DNA of 64,000 nucleotides from JAWPMV01 sp039819665 (GTDB lineage Bacteria; Bacteroidota; Bacteroidia; J057), in assembly GCA_039819665.1 (NCBI GenBank), contig JBCBRM010000022.1:62001-126000 (forward strand), in the 5' to 3' direction. The position numbers and the translations under genes are program-made. Under the pieces are notes generated by a model, which did no database searches, was not told the DNA's origin, and saw nothing but the letters and a program-made list of their open reading frames with translations. Shown one piece after another: positions 34,461 to 43,144 of the stretch (its first letter is position 1; each line of letters opens with the position of its first letter).

Positions 34461-35690
34461 CTAGATCTCTTTTTTCAGTTGAAAGCGGACTTTCATGGTC
34501 TCTTCTCCTCGCTTGATCTTGAGGTGAATATATCGACCCGCTCTTCGGGTCAAAGTAGCATAAACTGAATTGATGTCATACTTAATAAGGGGAAAGCCAT
34601 TCATGGCAATCAACTTATCGTTGATTTTGATGCCTGCTTTGGCTGCAGGGGAATTGGGTCGAACATAATTGATGACAAAGTTGTCAAAATTGTCCCCATG
34701 GCTGACAATCTCCAGTCCTGAAACATTGTAGTCAAAAGGTGCTTTATAATCTTTGTTCTTCTTAAGATAAAGCTTTCGGTCCTTATAATTGAAAACCACC
34801 GTAAAGCGGGAAAGAATCTCTGAGCCCAAATTGCCATACCAGGGGATATTTTCCGGGAGCATGATCAAAGAGGCAGAGTCCGGATAGCCTGTGATGACCG
34901 AATTAAACTGAAATTCACCTAACTGCAAACCATTGGCCCGGGCTAACTTTCCATAAACATCTCCATTCAATCCCCTACCCAAAAACGCATCTATAGAAGA
35001 AGAAGGAACTGGCAATTCTCCATTGAAAAGGGTAATGGCATTACTCGCACCCGTATCCAACAACCAACGTTTTTCAAATTTCTTTCCGCGATAATCAGTC
35101 AGGGTCGCTCTGACATAGGGCTTACTTCTGATGATTTCTATGGGAAGTTCGGTAAAGTTTTTCCTCGGCTTGAATTTAAAAGGATCGTAAAGACGAATGT
35201 ATTTTTCGCGATAGTTGATTTCTACTGCAAACTGACCAAAGATCTGATAGCCCAGGATGCCGTAAACCGGTTTGCCAAACATACCCGAATAAGAAATCAG
35301 TCCTTTAGGGAGAATGAGCATTTGTAAGCCAACCCCTTTCACCCCATTTGGCAATCCAATCTGAACATCCGTAGCTACTTTGGCATCTATTTCTGCACCT
35401 CCCCCTAATCCTCGGACTTTGATATTTCTCAAAGAATCAAGGGACAGAAATTCTTGCAAAAATGGTTCTGTAAGGATTGTTCGCTTTGCTCCCGTGTCCA
35501 AAATGAAGTTCATTTCAAATGAACCATTGATCCTAATGGGAAGCAAGACGACATTATGCTGGATCTCTACGGGAATTTTTACCGAACGGACTCCTTTTGG
35601 CAAAACAAATCCGTTTACCTTTGAAAAGGCTGTATTTTGTAAAAAAAGCCCCAGGAATAATAATATTAGCGCGTATATCCGGGTTATCAT
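34461..35690 (-). CDS. Secreted double retropepsin-like aspartic protease with PDZ domain
   Basis: 409 residues with a signal peptide (ITRIYALILLFLGLFLQNTA). Two retropepsin-like lobes each carry an active-site triplet: DTG at 65-67 (NFILDTGAKRTI) and DTG at 212-214 (RWLLDTGASNAI). The hydrophobic YGILGYQIF and WYGNLGSEILSRF segments are the matching second motifs. A C-terminal PDZ domain (about 320-405) shows RPNSPAAKAGIKINDKLIAMNG. Two lobes in one chain make a pseudo-dimer like pepsin, so it can act as a monomer. This architecture is frequent in Bacteroidota secretomes. Periplasmic location is likely. Confidence 0.88.
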   Translation of the reverse strand: MITRIYALILLFLGLFLQNTAFSKVNGFVLPKGVRSVKIPVEIQHNVVLLPIRINGSFEMNFILDTGAKRTILTEPFLQEFLSLDSLRNIKVRGLGGGAEIDAKVATDVQIGLPNGVKGVGLQMLILPKGLISYSGMFGKPVYGILGYQIFGQFAVEINYREKYIRLYDPFKFKPRKNFTELPIEIIRSKPYVRATLTDYRGKKFEKRWLLDTGASNAITLFNGELPVPSSSIDAFLGRGLNGDVYGKLARANGLQLGEFQFNSVITGYPDSASLIMLPENIPWYGNLGSEILSRFTVVFNYKDRKLYLKKNKDYKAPFDYNVSGLEIVSHGDNFDNFVINYVRPNSPAAKAGIKINDKLIAMNGFPLIKYDINSVYATLTRRAGRYIHLKIKRGEETMKVRFQLKKEI

Positions 35691-35830
35691 AAAACTAGGT
35701 TTTAGTTCGGATAGTAGTAGTAGAGGGGAATCCTTAAATTTGAAAGTAATATCAAAATATAAGCCTTTCCATTTTTATTTTCAATAGAAAGGTTGCTTTT
35801 TAAGCATGAAACACTCACAATCTGATCCCT

Positions 35831-36880
35831 ATGACACGTCATTTTTTTAGCTGTTTTTTAGCGCTTTTAATCTGTACTAATCTTTTCGCTCAAAAAAAGT
35901 TATTCAGGTCTGATGAACTTCTCGAATTGAAACTCACATTTGATTATGGAGCCCTCCAACAAGACCGGGGATATAAGCCTTCTTACCACGATGCAACCCT
36001 TTCCTATATGAACGGAGGAGAAATGGAAGAGATGCCTGTACGGATACGGGTACGCGGAGCCTATAGGAGAGACCCAGCCACCTGCAACTTCCCTCCCATT
36101 CATATGAAATTTGATAAGGATGAGATTCCTAAAGGAAGCGTTTTTAAAGGACAGAAGAAAATGAAGGTGGTCACTCACTGTCAATTGGAAAGCGAAATAC
36201 TCAAGGAATACTATGTGTATAAGATGTATAATCTCTTCACAGACCTGAGTTTCAATGTTCGCCTCGCAAAAATCACCTATATAGATACCAAAGGAGCACA
36301 AACTAAAGCAACCAAATATGCCTTCTTCATTGAATCTACCAAACACATGGCTGAACGAAATGGAGGAAAAGAGCTAAATGAGATGATCCCGCTGCTTCCT
36401 GAAGATGTGGATCGGGAGAAAATGACTATGGTAACTATGTTTCAGTATATGGTAGCAAATAAAGACTTTGCCGTCAATAAGTCGACCCGCAAAAATCTTA
36501 AGATTATTACAAATAAAAATCTGGGGGGCAAGCCTATTCCTATCCCTTATGATTATGACTGGTCAGGAATTATCAATGCCTCTTACCTGAATCGGGGAAG
36601 CAGTTTTAAAAAACCTCTTTCAGCTATGGCCTATTACCTCAAGCAAAGAGAAGTTTTTAATCCGAATAAAATATGTAGAAGTACGGAGGAGTATCAGGCC
36701 GTTATTGCCAAATTTCAGGAATTACAGCCGACCATATTTGAAATGTATAAAACCTCCCCGCACTTGGATAAAACAAGTATCAAGGAGACTCTGAAAGCCT
36801 ACAAGAATTTCTATAAATTCATCAAGAATCCTAAAAATGTAGAGACTACTTTTGTGGGTAGCTGCCCCAATGAAGTATAG
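35831..36880 (+). CDS. Secreted CotH-like protein
   Basis: 349 residues with a signal peptide (HFFSCFLALLICTNLFAQ). The layout resembles the CotH protein-kinase-like family: an early MPVRIRVRGAYRR strand followed by PIHMKFDKDE, the HCQLESEILKEYYVYKMYNLF helix, a YAFFIESTKHMAERNG segment (binding-loop analogue) and the key IPYDYDWSGIINASY segment, where DYD would match the metal-binding DxD in CotH. Overall identity to classic CotH is low by eye. It could phosphorylate secreted proteins, or have lost activity. Gene is divergent from the retropepsin gene; -7-like TAAATTTG lies at 35735. Confidence 0.55.
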   Translation: MTRHFFSCFLALLICTNLFAQKKLFRSDELLELKLTFDYGALQQDRGYKPSYHDATLSYMNGGEMEEMPVRIRVRGAYRRDPATCNFPPIHMKFDKDEIPKGSVFKGQKKMKVVTHCQLESEILKEYYVYKMYNLFTDLSFNVRLAKITYIDTKGAQTKATKYAFFIESTKHMAERNGGKELNEMIPLLPEDVDREKMTMVTMFQYMVANKDFAVNKSTRKNLKIITNKNLGGKPIPIPYDYDWSGIINASYLNRGSSFKKPLSAMAYYLKQREVFNPNKICRSTEEYQAVIAKFQELQPTIFEMYKTSPHLDKTSIKETLKAYKNFYKFIKNPKNVETTFVGSCPNEV

Positions 36881-36882
36881 AT

Positions 36883-37785
36883 TTAGCTGAAAAGTTCAAT
36901 CGCCTGCCTGAATGTATTGCAGTGCGCTTCTACTGTATCAGCAACTCTGACAGAATATCCTCCTCCCATACATACTGCGAGGGGGATATTTTTTGTTTTG
37001 CAAAGCTGCAGAACTTTTCGATCTCTCTCTTTAGCTCCGGCTCTACTCAAAGATAATTTCCCCAAACGATCGCTTTCCAATACATCCACCCCTGCCTGAA
37101 AATAAATGAAGTCTGGTTTTACTTCAGGAATCAGGCGGCCTAGAACTTTCTCCAGTTCAGCTAGATATTTTTGATCTCCACTACCTGTATTCATAGGCAG
37201 ATCGAGATTTGATTGTTCTTTATGCAAGGGATAATTGTCTTTTCCATGCATACTAAAAGTGAATACGCGATCCTCCTTTTGAAATATGTCTGCATTTCCA
37301 TTGCCCTGATGTACATCCAGATCAATGATGAGGATTTGCCCGACCATTTTTTGATCTAGCAGGTATTGAGCACTGATAGCTATATCATTGAGCAAGCAAA
37401 ACCCCTCTCCTCTGTCTCTGTAGGCGTGATGGGTCCCACCGGCGATGTTCATTCCGATGCCATATTTCAGGGCCCATTTTGCAGCTTCAAAAGTCCCATT
37501 TACACTCCTTCTCGAGCGATCTACCAAAGTGGATGACTGGGGAAAGCCAATTTTTCGCATGGCTCGGGGCTGAACTTTGAGTTCGCGGATGGAATTCCAA
37601 TATTCAGCGGTATGCAGATTGCGAATATGTTCTTCGGCTATGGGCTCACTTTCTTCCAGCATATCTTCTTCTATGCTTCCTTCATAGAGTAGCTGTTCGC
37701 GGATGAGTCGATATTTATCTATAGGAAAACGATGCCCTTCCGGCAAAGTCGGTACAAAACGATCGGAATGGAAGATGCGCAACAT
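36883..37785 (-). CDS. Histone deacetylase-like amidohydrolase (class IV, HDAC11-like)
   Basis: 300-residue zinc amidohydrolase of the arginase/deacetylase fold. The tandem catalytic His pair is in NIAGGTHHAYRDRGEGFCLLND. Zinc ligands are Asp and His in IIDLDVHQGNG and the Asp in FQAGVDVLESDRLG, and CMGGGY provides the late Gly-rich loop. The short length and the EGFCLLND and QGNG patterns place it with class IV/HDAC11-like proteins, which include acyl-lysine or small-molecule deacylases. Its start codon abuts the stop of the DUF2797 gene with no gap, so the two are co-transcribed. Substrate unknown. Confidence 0.9.
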   Translation of the reverse strand: MLRIFHSDRFVPTLPEGHRFPIDKYRLIREQLLYEGSIEEDMLEESEPIAEEHIRNLHTAEYWNSIRELKVQPRAMRKIGFPQSSTLVDRSRRSVNGTFEAAKWALKYGIGMNIAGGTHHAYRDRGEGFCLLNDIAISAQYLLDQKMVGQILIIDLDVHQGNGNADIFQKEDRVFTFSMHGKDNYPLHKEQSNLDLPMNTGSGDQKYLAELEKVLGRLIPEVKPDFIYFQAGVDVLESDRLGKLSLSRAGAKERDRKVLQLCKTKNIPLAVCMGGGYSVRVADTVEAHCNTFRQAIELFS

Positions 37786-38583
37786 TTAGAACTCCAAATC
37801 TACCCAGTATGCGGTATGTTTACGAATGTTGAGTACACGGCCTGCATCAAAGATCAGGTATTGCCCTCGGATACCAAGCAAAGTACCTTCAATCACAGGC
37901 ATTTTATCAAAGGAAAGACTTTTCACTTTTTCTGGATAGGCCTCAACCGGATAATGTATTTCAGTTACCTCATCATTGGAGCTTTTGTATTCTGCAAAAT
38001 CATCAGGCAACAAATCCAATAAACGCGTTTTTTCTTCTAGGATATCCAGTTCCATGTTCATCTGGTTTTTTAGCATGCGTTGCCAGTTGGTCTTATCCGA
38101 GAGATGATCCTTCATGGAAACTTCTATCATACCTGCGAGGTAACGATTAGGGGTTTCGGCAAATTTCACAGCTTTCCAGGCTCCCTGATCAATCCAACGA
38201 GTGGGAACTTGCTGTTCACGGGTAACTCCAACCTTCATACCATTTGTCAGGGCAAGGTATACAATGTGTGGCTGCACATGATTTGCCAATTCCCATTCAA
38301 GATCCCGGCCTTTTCCCAAATGTCCTTCACAAAGTTCAGGTCTTATAATACAGGGAGAAGCTTCAGGAGCAGTCATAAAATGGCGGTAGCAAAAGCCCTG
38401 ACCAAAAGATTTTTTGGTTTTTACCCCACAAATGATGCAATTAATGCGTCCCTCATATGTAAACTTGAGTTCTTTACCAATCAGTTCATTCATGTTAATC
38501 ACCTCTTCTCCTAACAGAAGTTCGTAGCTTACAGGGGAATCAAGTTTCACCCGCATTTTGGAAAGGTTGCCGCTATATTTCAT
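37786..38583 (-). CDS. DUF2797 protein with putative zinc site
   Basis: 265 residues. The N-terminal third has a possible zinc knuckle: CIICG at about residue 50, then CYRH 18 residues on, followed by SPCIIRPELCEGHLG. The middle holds HIVYLALTNGMKVGVTRE and PTRWIDQGAWKAV, reminiscent of a GIY-YIG or nucleic-acid-facing domain. The end is strand-rich (EGTLLGIRGQYLIFDAGRVLNIR). This matches DUF2797, widespread and uncharacterised. It lies directly upstream of the HDAC-like gene with zero spacing, so the pair may act together. Confidence 0.8.
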   Translation of the reverse strand: MKYSGNLSKMRVKLDSPVSYELLLGEEVINMNELIGKELKFTYEGRINCIICGVKTKKSFGQGFCYRHFMTAPEASPCIIRPELCEGHLGKGRDLEWELANHVQPHIVYLALTNGMKVGVTREQQVPTRWIDQGAWKAVKFAETPNRYLAGMIEVSMKDHLSDKTNWQRMLKNQMNMELDILEEKTRLLDLLPDDFAEYKSSNDEVTEIHYPVEAYPEKVKSLSFDKMPVIEGTLLGIRGQYLIFDAGRVLNIRKHTAYWVDLEF

Positions 38584-38640
38584 CTATCAAATAATTTGGC
38601 CAAAAATACAGGATAAAAACGGGAAAGAATACTCCATGTT

Positions 38641-39153
38641 TTATTTCTTGAGCTTCTGCAAAATATGGGACTTGCTTCTAATCAGGCTTTTGAGAACTTC
38701 CATATCAGCCTCATCTTCAAAGCTCTCCTTTTTCAGGTAAATGGCATTGATTCGATTGGTGAAAATGAGAAACCATTTTTTTGTTTCCTCCACTTTATAA
38801 ATTAACTCCCAGGACTGACGAAAGTCATATTTATCTGCTTTGGCAGAAACCCATTCATCCGAAAACTCATAGGTAACCGGCTCACGGATTGCATAACTGG
38901 TTTTGAATACAGATCGGGCTGAATAAAACACCACCAAAGGCAAAAGAATCAAAATCCCGAGAAACGGATAGATAAAGCTTAAGTCCGGATCATTACCTTG
39001 CAATTCTACGTAGGCCATAAAAGCGGCAAAAAGAATGAAAAGAGAATAGATGATCAGGATGACAGGTCGACGGAAATACCTCAAAAAGGAAAAGCGCACA
39101 AATTCGTCCTGGCTGAGACTTTGGGATACACTTATTTTGTCCATGAGCAGCAT
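38641..39153 (-). CDS. YcxB-like membrane protein
   Basis: 170 residues with two adjacent transmembrane helices (VILIIYSLFILFAAFMAYV and FIYPFLGILILLPLVVFYSA, roughly residues 31-50 and 61-80) followed by a soluble C-terminal domain with TYEFSDEWVSAKADKYDFRQ and WFLIFTNRINAIYLKKESF, the hallmark of the YcxB/DUF2157-like fold. Role unknown; family members are small membrane proteins in many bacteria. Start may be the Met at 39144. A single gene between DUF2797 and a long repeat-bearing gap. Confidence 0.78.
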   Translation of the reverse strand: MLLMDKISVSQSLSQDEFVRFSFLRYFRRPVILIIYSLFILFAAFMAYVELQGNDPDLSFIYPFLGILILLPLVVFYSARSVFKTSYAIREPVTYEFSDEWVSAKADKYDFRQSWELIYKVEETKKWFLIFTNRINAIYLKKESFEDEADMEVLKSLIRSKSHILQKLKK

Positions 39154-39732
39154 TAATAGGGAAGTAAATTACTCACAAGGGAGGGAATTTGGAAGTGTTC
39201 ACGCTTTCTGGTATTCTAGTGTTCTTGTCGGGGAGGTGTTTCATTAGGACAAACCCTAACACGCTAATCCTCCAGCACGTTTTATATTTTTCATCTTCGT
39301 TAATCACCCCTAATAATTTTGTCATTGAGCCTTTGAAAAGCAGGCTTGTAGAAATAATTGAAGAACAAGGAACAAGAAATGGAGAAGTGAGAAAGCTAAT
39401 TCAACTCCAACACACCAATACGTTTTCCCCAAAGCCCACTCAAAAAAGAGATTTATTTTTGAATTTATCCAAAAGTCGTTTTTTGCTAACTTAATATGTC
39501 CGCTTATAAACAATTTTTACCTGAAACGCTTTTGATCTTTAGGAATCCTTAGAGTCTGATTGTCACGCTAGTTACCCTTTCGCCTAAATCCTAAGGTGGG
39601 ATTAGGGTCTGTTAGCTTTTCAACTGTATTCATGGTAAAAGTTTTTGTAAATTAACATAAACTTAGGTGGGAAATGTGAATTCTTGCTGGCACAGTAATC
39701 CTTGTATTGAGAGCAATTCCAATTTGACCTTT
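39154..39732. other. 579-base intergenic region with degenerate repeats
   Basis: No credible gene: the longest frames have poor codon content and read through repeats. Contents: GT-rich repeats at 39190-39220 and, inverted, 39253-39280 (ACACGCTAATCCTCCAGCAC); a half palindrome TTGTCATTGAGC at 39319; the A/G-rich motif at 39370-39395; and an inverted GT-rich unit at 39401-39422. The last 250 bases are plain AT-rich upstream sequence of the PD40 gene. Confidence 0.6.
39370..39395 (+). repeat. A/G-rich intergenic motif, copy 2
   Basis: GAACAAGAAATGGAGAAGTG followed by AGAAAG, matching 30351-30376 at all but four positions. Both copies lie beside GT-rich repeats and GTCATT half-palindromes. Confidence 0.55.
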
Positions 39733-42700
39733 ATGATCCGATCCATCCTACTTGCACTTTGCCTTAGCAGTGCTGTGTATATAGCCTCCGCGCAATCCTT
39801 TAAAACTTTTCCTAATAGCAATTGGGAATCGGTTTCTTCTGAAAATTTTGATGTATTCTATACCGGAAATAATCGTTCGGGCGCTATTCTTACCGCCCGC
39901 TATGCAGAATTGGCGCGCTATGAGATTGGAGTACTGTTCGATTTTAAACCTGAATTTCGTTATCCCTTGGTGTATGGAGGAAATGAGGGGGAATTGGCCT
40001 ATTCAAATTTCGAAGACATAGCCGCAAAAGAATATCCTGGCATTTTTAATTTGCCAAACCTTAAAGGTATGATCATTCATCCCGGATCAGCGAATGGCCA
40101 TTTCAAAAGGACAAAGGAACAAGTTGCAGAACTTATCATCAATGAGTTTAGCTATGGAGATCGAGTGGGAAATATTTTGCAAACGCAATTACTTTACCAC
40201 CACGCTACCTGGTATGCTGAAGGTTTGGCTGATTATGTCGCTCATGGATGGAATTATTCTGATGAAACCTGGCTCAATAGCATCAGAAGTACAGAGCAAA
40301 ATCTGGTTCAATTGGCACTTGAAGGAGATGAAAAGATCAATCGAGTCGTAAGGAAATCGATCTGGAGATACATCTCTTTAGATTATGGAGAATCCAAGCT
40401 TTCGGAAATCCTTTACCTTTCCTCTATCCAGCATTCTATCGAAAGCGGAATCATTTCTGTTTTAGGCATCAACCTCAACACGCTCACCCAAAGATGGAGA
40501 GAGTATGTAAATTCTTCTGGGGATACACAGGTTGAAGGAAGGATGTTTTTGAATGAACTACAAGGGGGGAAACCCATAGACATACCTGGAGGACATACCC
40601 TCATTTCCTTCTCTTATAATGAAGCGAAATCTTTGGTAGCCCTTTACCTTGACAAAAAAGGAAAACACAGCGTCCAACTTTACGACATAGAAAATGACAC
40701 TTATAAGGAGTTAGGAATCACGGGCGGCTATGCGGGTATGCAACGCTATCCTGATCTTAACCTGCCTTTGGCATGGTCAAAAGACGGTTCAGAACTGTCG
40801 ACTACCATTTTCAATAAAGGAGGATACCAAATTGTCATTTATGATGCTGTCAATGATGAGAGCAGCTTTACCCGTGTGCCAGATAATATTCAGCAAATCA
40901 GCCATATGGATTGGTCCCATGATGGAAAGAAATTGGTTTTATCTGGATTAAATGGAGGAAAAACTGACCTCTTTACGCATAGAGTAGGTTCTGCTGATTT
41001 TAATCAGATAACCGATGACCTTTTCGACAATCTTGAACCGGCCTGGAGTCTGGATGATAATATGATTCTTTTTAGTTCCAATAGGCTACAAGGATTGACA
41101 CAGGATAAAATCACTCCGGAAATTTACCAGGACAATTTTGACCTCTTTAGTTGGAAATATGAGAATAATAGAGGTCAAATAGATCGGATTACGAATACTC
41201 CAACTATCAGCGAGCGAGCACCTGTTCCGGTAAGTAGCTTTGAGGTTGTTTATAAGTCCGATGCAAGTGGTATAGAAAATTTGGGGCGGATCAATATCTT
41301 TCAGAAAGCTGAAAGCCCTCTAACTGATTTGGAGCAAGGGGTAGAACAGTTCGAAGCTAGCGAGAAAACCATAAGTTTTTCTACACCTGTTGACGGAAAT
41401 TCTCTGGTCTATATAGTGCCTTTCCCCTCCATGAATCATAAAAGAAAGCCCGAGACTACGCTGTTTCGATTAGAATACCTAAGCAAATTTCAAGATCGCC
41501 TGGAACCTCCCAAGAAACAAGAAGAAGAATCTCCAGAAGAAGAATTGAGTGAAGAGGAGTCAGCTGCAGAAGAAATGCTCAATGAAGAAGAGGATGAGGT
41601 GGAAGAAGAAGATAAGCAGGTTCGCTATTACATCTTCGATGAGGAAGAAACTTATGAATCTAAAAAAGCAAATAAAAAAGACCTTACCCGGAAGAAGAAA
41701 AAGTCTAAGTTGATCCAAACCGTTTTCGGAGATGAACCGAAGCCACAGATTGCTGATATAGAAGTAAATAAAACCGCTAGCAAATCCCCCTGGGCCGCCG
41801 ATTATATGGGATTGGGCCTCATTTGGGATCCACTACCACACAATTTCAAATATGGTCTGGATCTTAGTGTTGGATATAGTGACCTGTTAAAAAATCACAA
41901 GCTTGATATCCGACTCAGGCCTTTCCTCAATTTGAAGAATGCTTTTGGAGACGTTCGCTATGAATACCTCAAAGGAAAGATCGACCTCTTTGCCGAAGGA
42001 AGCTATAGGGCTCGAACCTTCCGAGAAACCAGTCCAATCAATAATGATACTTCTTTCTTCCGTTTTGATCGTGTGGGATTAAATGTAGGAGCAAGATATC
42101 CCATCAATTCTTTTGCGGCAGTTTCTCTTTTTGGAGGCGGATATGTACTAAGCAGAAAGGATCAACAATTAAGAAGAGCAGAAAACCTGAGCGAAGATGA
42201 TATTTATGCACATGCTGGAATTCTGTTTGAGTTTGATAATGTGTTGGAAGAAGAGGGATTTGAATATCGGGGTACGCGGGTAAAAGTGGGGGCAGATAGT
42301 TACTTCTCTCAGAATGCAGAAGATTTTGCTTTCCACAACGTACATGCTCAGATATCACATTTTCAGGAAGTCTATGGCAAGATCGTATTGGCTTCCAAAG
42401 TTTCAGCTTCATTCAACTTACCTAATACAGCTACCCAATTCTATTTGGGGAGCGTAGCCAATCAGCTTGCTCTGATCGAATTTGCTAATAACAATGGTCA
42501 ACCTATTCGAAATAATGCAGTTGATACCAGCTTGCAGAACTTCAGTTTCATTGATTTTGTCATGCCTATGCGTGGATTCTATCCAAATACTCGCCAGGGC
42601 TCTCGCTATATAGTCGGTAATTTTGAGTTGAGAATTCCTCTTTCTCGCCTCCTGAGAAGTACTCTCAATACCAATCCACTATACAATCTGGAGATCATTC

Positions 42701-42957
42701 CTTTCCTCGATGCCGGAACGGTTTGGGTAGATGGAAATCCCTTCTCTCAAAAGAAACCTACCGACACCCAATTTATTTCTACCGGAAATATTTCGGTCAA
42801 ATTACAGACCCTTAAAAGTCCTTTCCTCATCGGCTTCGGTACTGGCCTCAGAACGAATATTCTGAGTTATTCAGTCAGAACCGACATCGCCTGGGGCTTG
42901 GATGATGGAACCCTTCAGCGGCCAATTCTGACCGTGAGTTTGGGAAAGAAATTTTAG
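39733..42957 (+). CDS. PD40 beta-propeller / outer-membrane beta-barrel fusion
   Basis: 1074 residues from the ATG at 39733 (MIRSILLALCLSSAVYIASA signal peptide). In order: a peptidase-MA-like region (about 20-280) whose TWYAEGLADYVAHGW matches the conserved glutamate segment but whose HExxH helix is lost (ELIINEFSYG); TolB-like PD40 propeller blades (about 290-470: WSKDGSELSTTIF, WSHDGKKLVLSGL, WSLDDNMILFSSNR); an acidic linker (about 595-635) made of Glu-rich runs; and a C-terminal barrel (about 700-1074) with the Omp85/D15-like MPMRGFYPNTRQGSRYIVGN and LRIPLSRLL strands, ending GKKF. It is an outer-membrane protein with a periplasmic propeller. Substrate unknown. Confidence 0.85.
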   Translation: MIRSILLALCLSSAVYIASAQSFKTFPNSNWESVSSENFDVFYTGNNRSGAILTARYAELARYEIGVLFDFKPEFRYPLVYGGNEGELAYSNFEDIAAKEYPGIFNLPNLKGMIIHPGSANGHFKRTKEQVAELIINEFSYGDRVGNILQTQLLYHHATWYAEGLADYVAHGWNYSDETWLNSIRSTEQNLVQLALEGDEKINRVVRKSIWRYISLDYGESKLSEILYLSSIQHSIESGIISVLGINLNTLTQRWREYVNSSGDTQVEGRMFLNELQGGKPIDIPGGHTLISFSYNEAKSLVALYLDKKGKHSVQLYDIENDTYKELGITGGYAGMQRYPDLNLPLAWSKDGSELSTTIFNKGGYQIVIYDAVNDESSFTRVPDNIQQISHMDWSHDGKKLVLSGLNGGKTDLFTHRVGSADFNQITDDLFDNLEPAWSLDDNMILFSSNRLQGLTQDKITPEIYQDNFDLFSWKYENNRGQIDRITNTPTISERAPVPVSSFEVVYKSDASGIENLGRINIFQKAESPLTDLEQGVEQFEASEKTISFSTPVDGNSLVYIVPFPSMNHKRKPETTLFRLEYLSKFQDRLEPPKKQEEESPEEELSEEESAAEEMLNEEEDEVEEEDKQVRYYIFDEEETYESKKANKKDLTRKKKKSKLIQTVFGDEPKPQIADIEVNKTASKSPWAADYMGLGLIWDPLPHNFKYGLDLSVGYSDLLKNHKLDIRLRPFLNLKNAFGDVRYEYLKGKIDLFAEGSYRARTFRETSPINNDTSFFRFDRVGLNVGARYPINSFAAVSLFGGGYVLSRKDQQLRRAENLSEDDIYAHAGILFEFDNVLEEEGFEYRGTRVKVGADSYFSQNAEDFAFHNVHAQISHFQEVYGKIVLASKVSASFNLPNTATQFYLGSVANQLALIEFANNNGQPIRNNAVDTSLQNFSFIDFVMPMRGFYPNTRQGSRYIVGNFELRIPLSRLLRSTLNTNPLYNLEIIPFLDAGTVWVDGNPFSQKKPTDTQFISTGNISVKLQTLKSPFLIGFGTGLRTNILSYSVRTDIAWGLDDGTLQRPILTVSLGKKF

Positions 42958-42963
42958 AAATTC

Positions 42964-42990
42964 GGCAGCTAAAAAGCTGCCCTTTCTATT
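42964..42990 (+). terminator. Rho-independent terminator after the PD40 protein gene
   Basis: Stem GGCAGCT/AGCTGCC with loop AAAA, followed by CTTTCTATTTT. It begins 7 bases after the stop codon. Confidence 0.8.
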
Positions 42991-42995
42991 TTAAC

Positions 42996-43110
42996 GTTAA
43001 TGTCTTTTCTTGCAACTTTTTAGAAAAGTTGCGCAAAATCGGAACGGCTAAACCAAGGCCAATACACAAATCCATCCGCCCACAGCCGTTCCAACTCCAG
43101 CCCGCCTCTT
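42996..43110 (+). repeat. Two-helix structured repeat, copy A
   Basis: GTTAATG precedes helix 1 GCAACTTTT/AAAAGTTGC (43012-43032, loop TAG). The linker CAAAATC follows, then helix 2 GGAACGGCT (43041-43049) pairing with AGCCGTTCC (43084-43092) around AAACCAAGGCC and CCATCCGCC, and finally CAGCCCGCCT. It lies between two plus-strand genes. The span from helix 1 start to helix 2 end is 81 bases. Confidence 0.82.
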
Positions 43111-43144
43111 CTGAGAAAAAATTAACTTAATTCTATTCAGAAGT

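Noticed and set aside
39189..39494. 101-residue frame in the gap before the PD40 gene
   Set aside because: It translates through GT-rich and A/G-rich repeats and has no upstream signal or homologous look.
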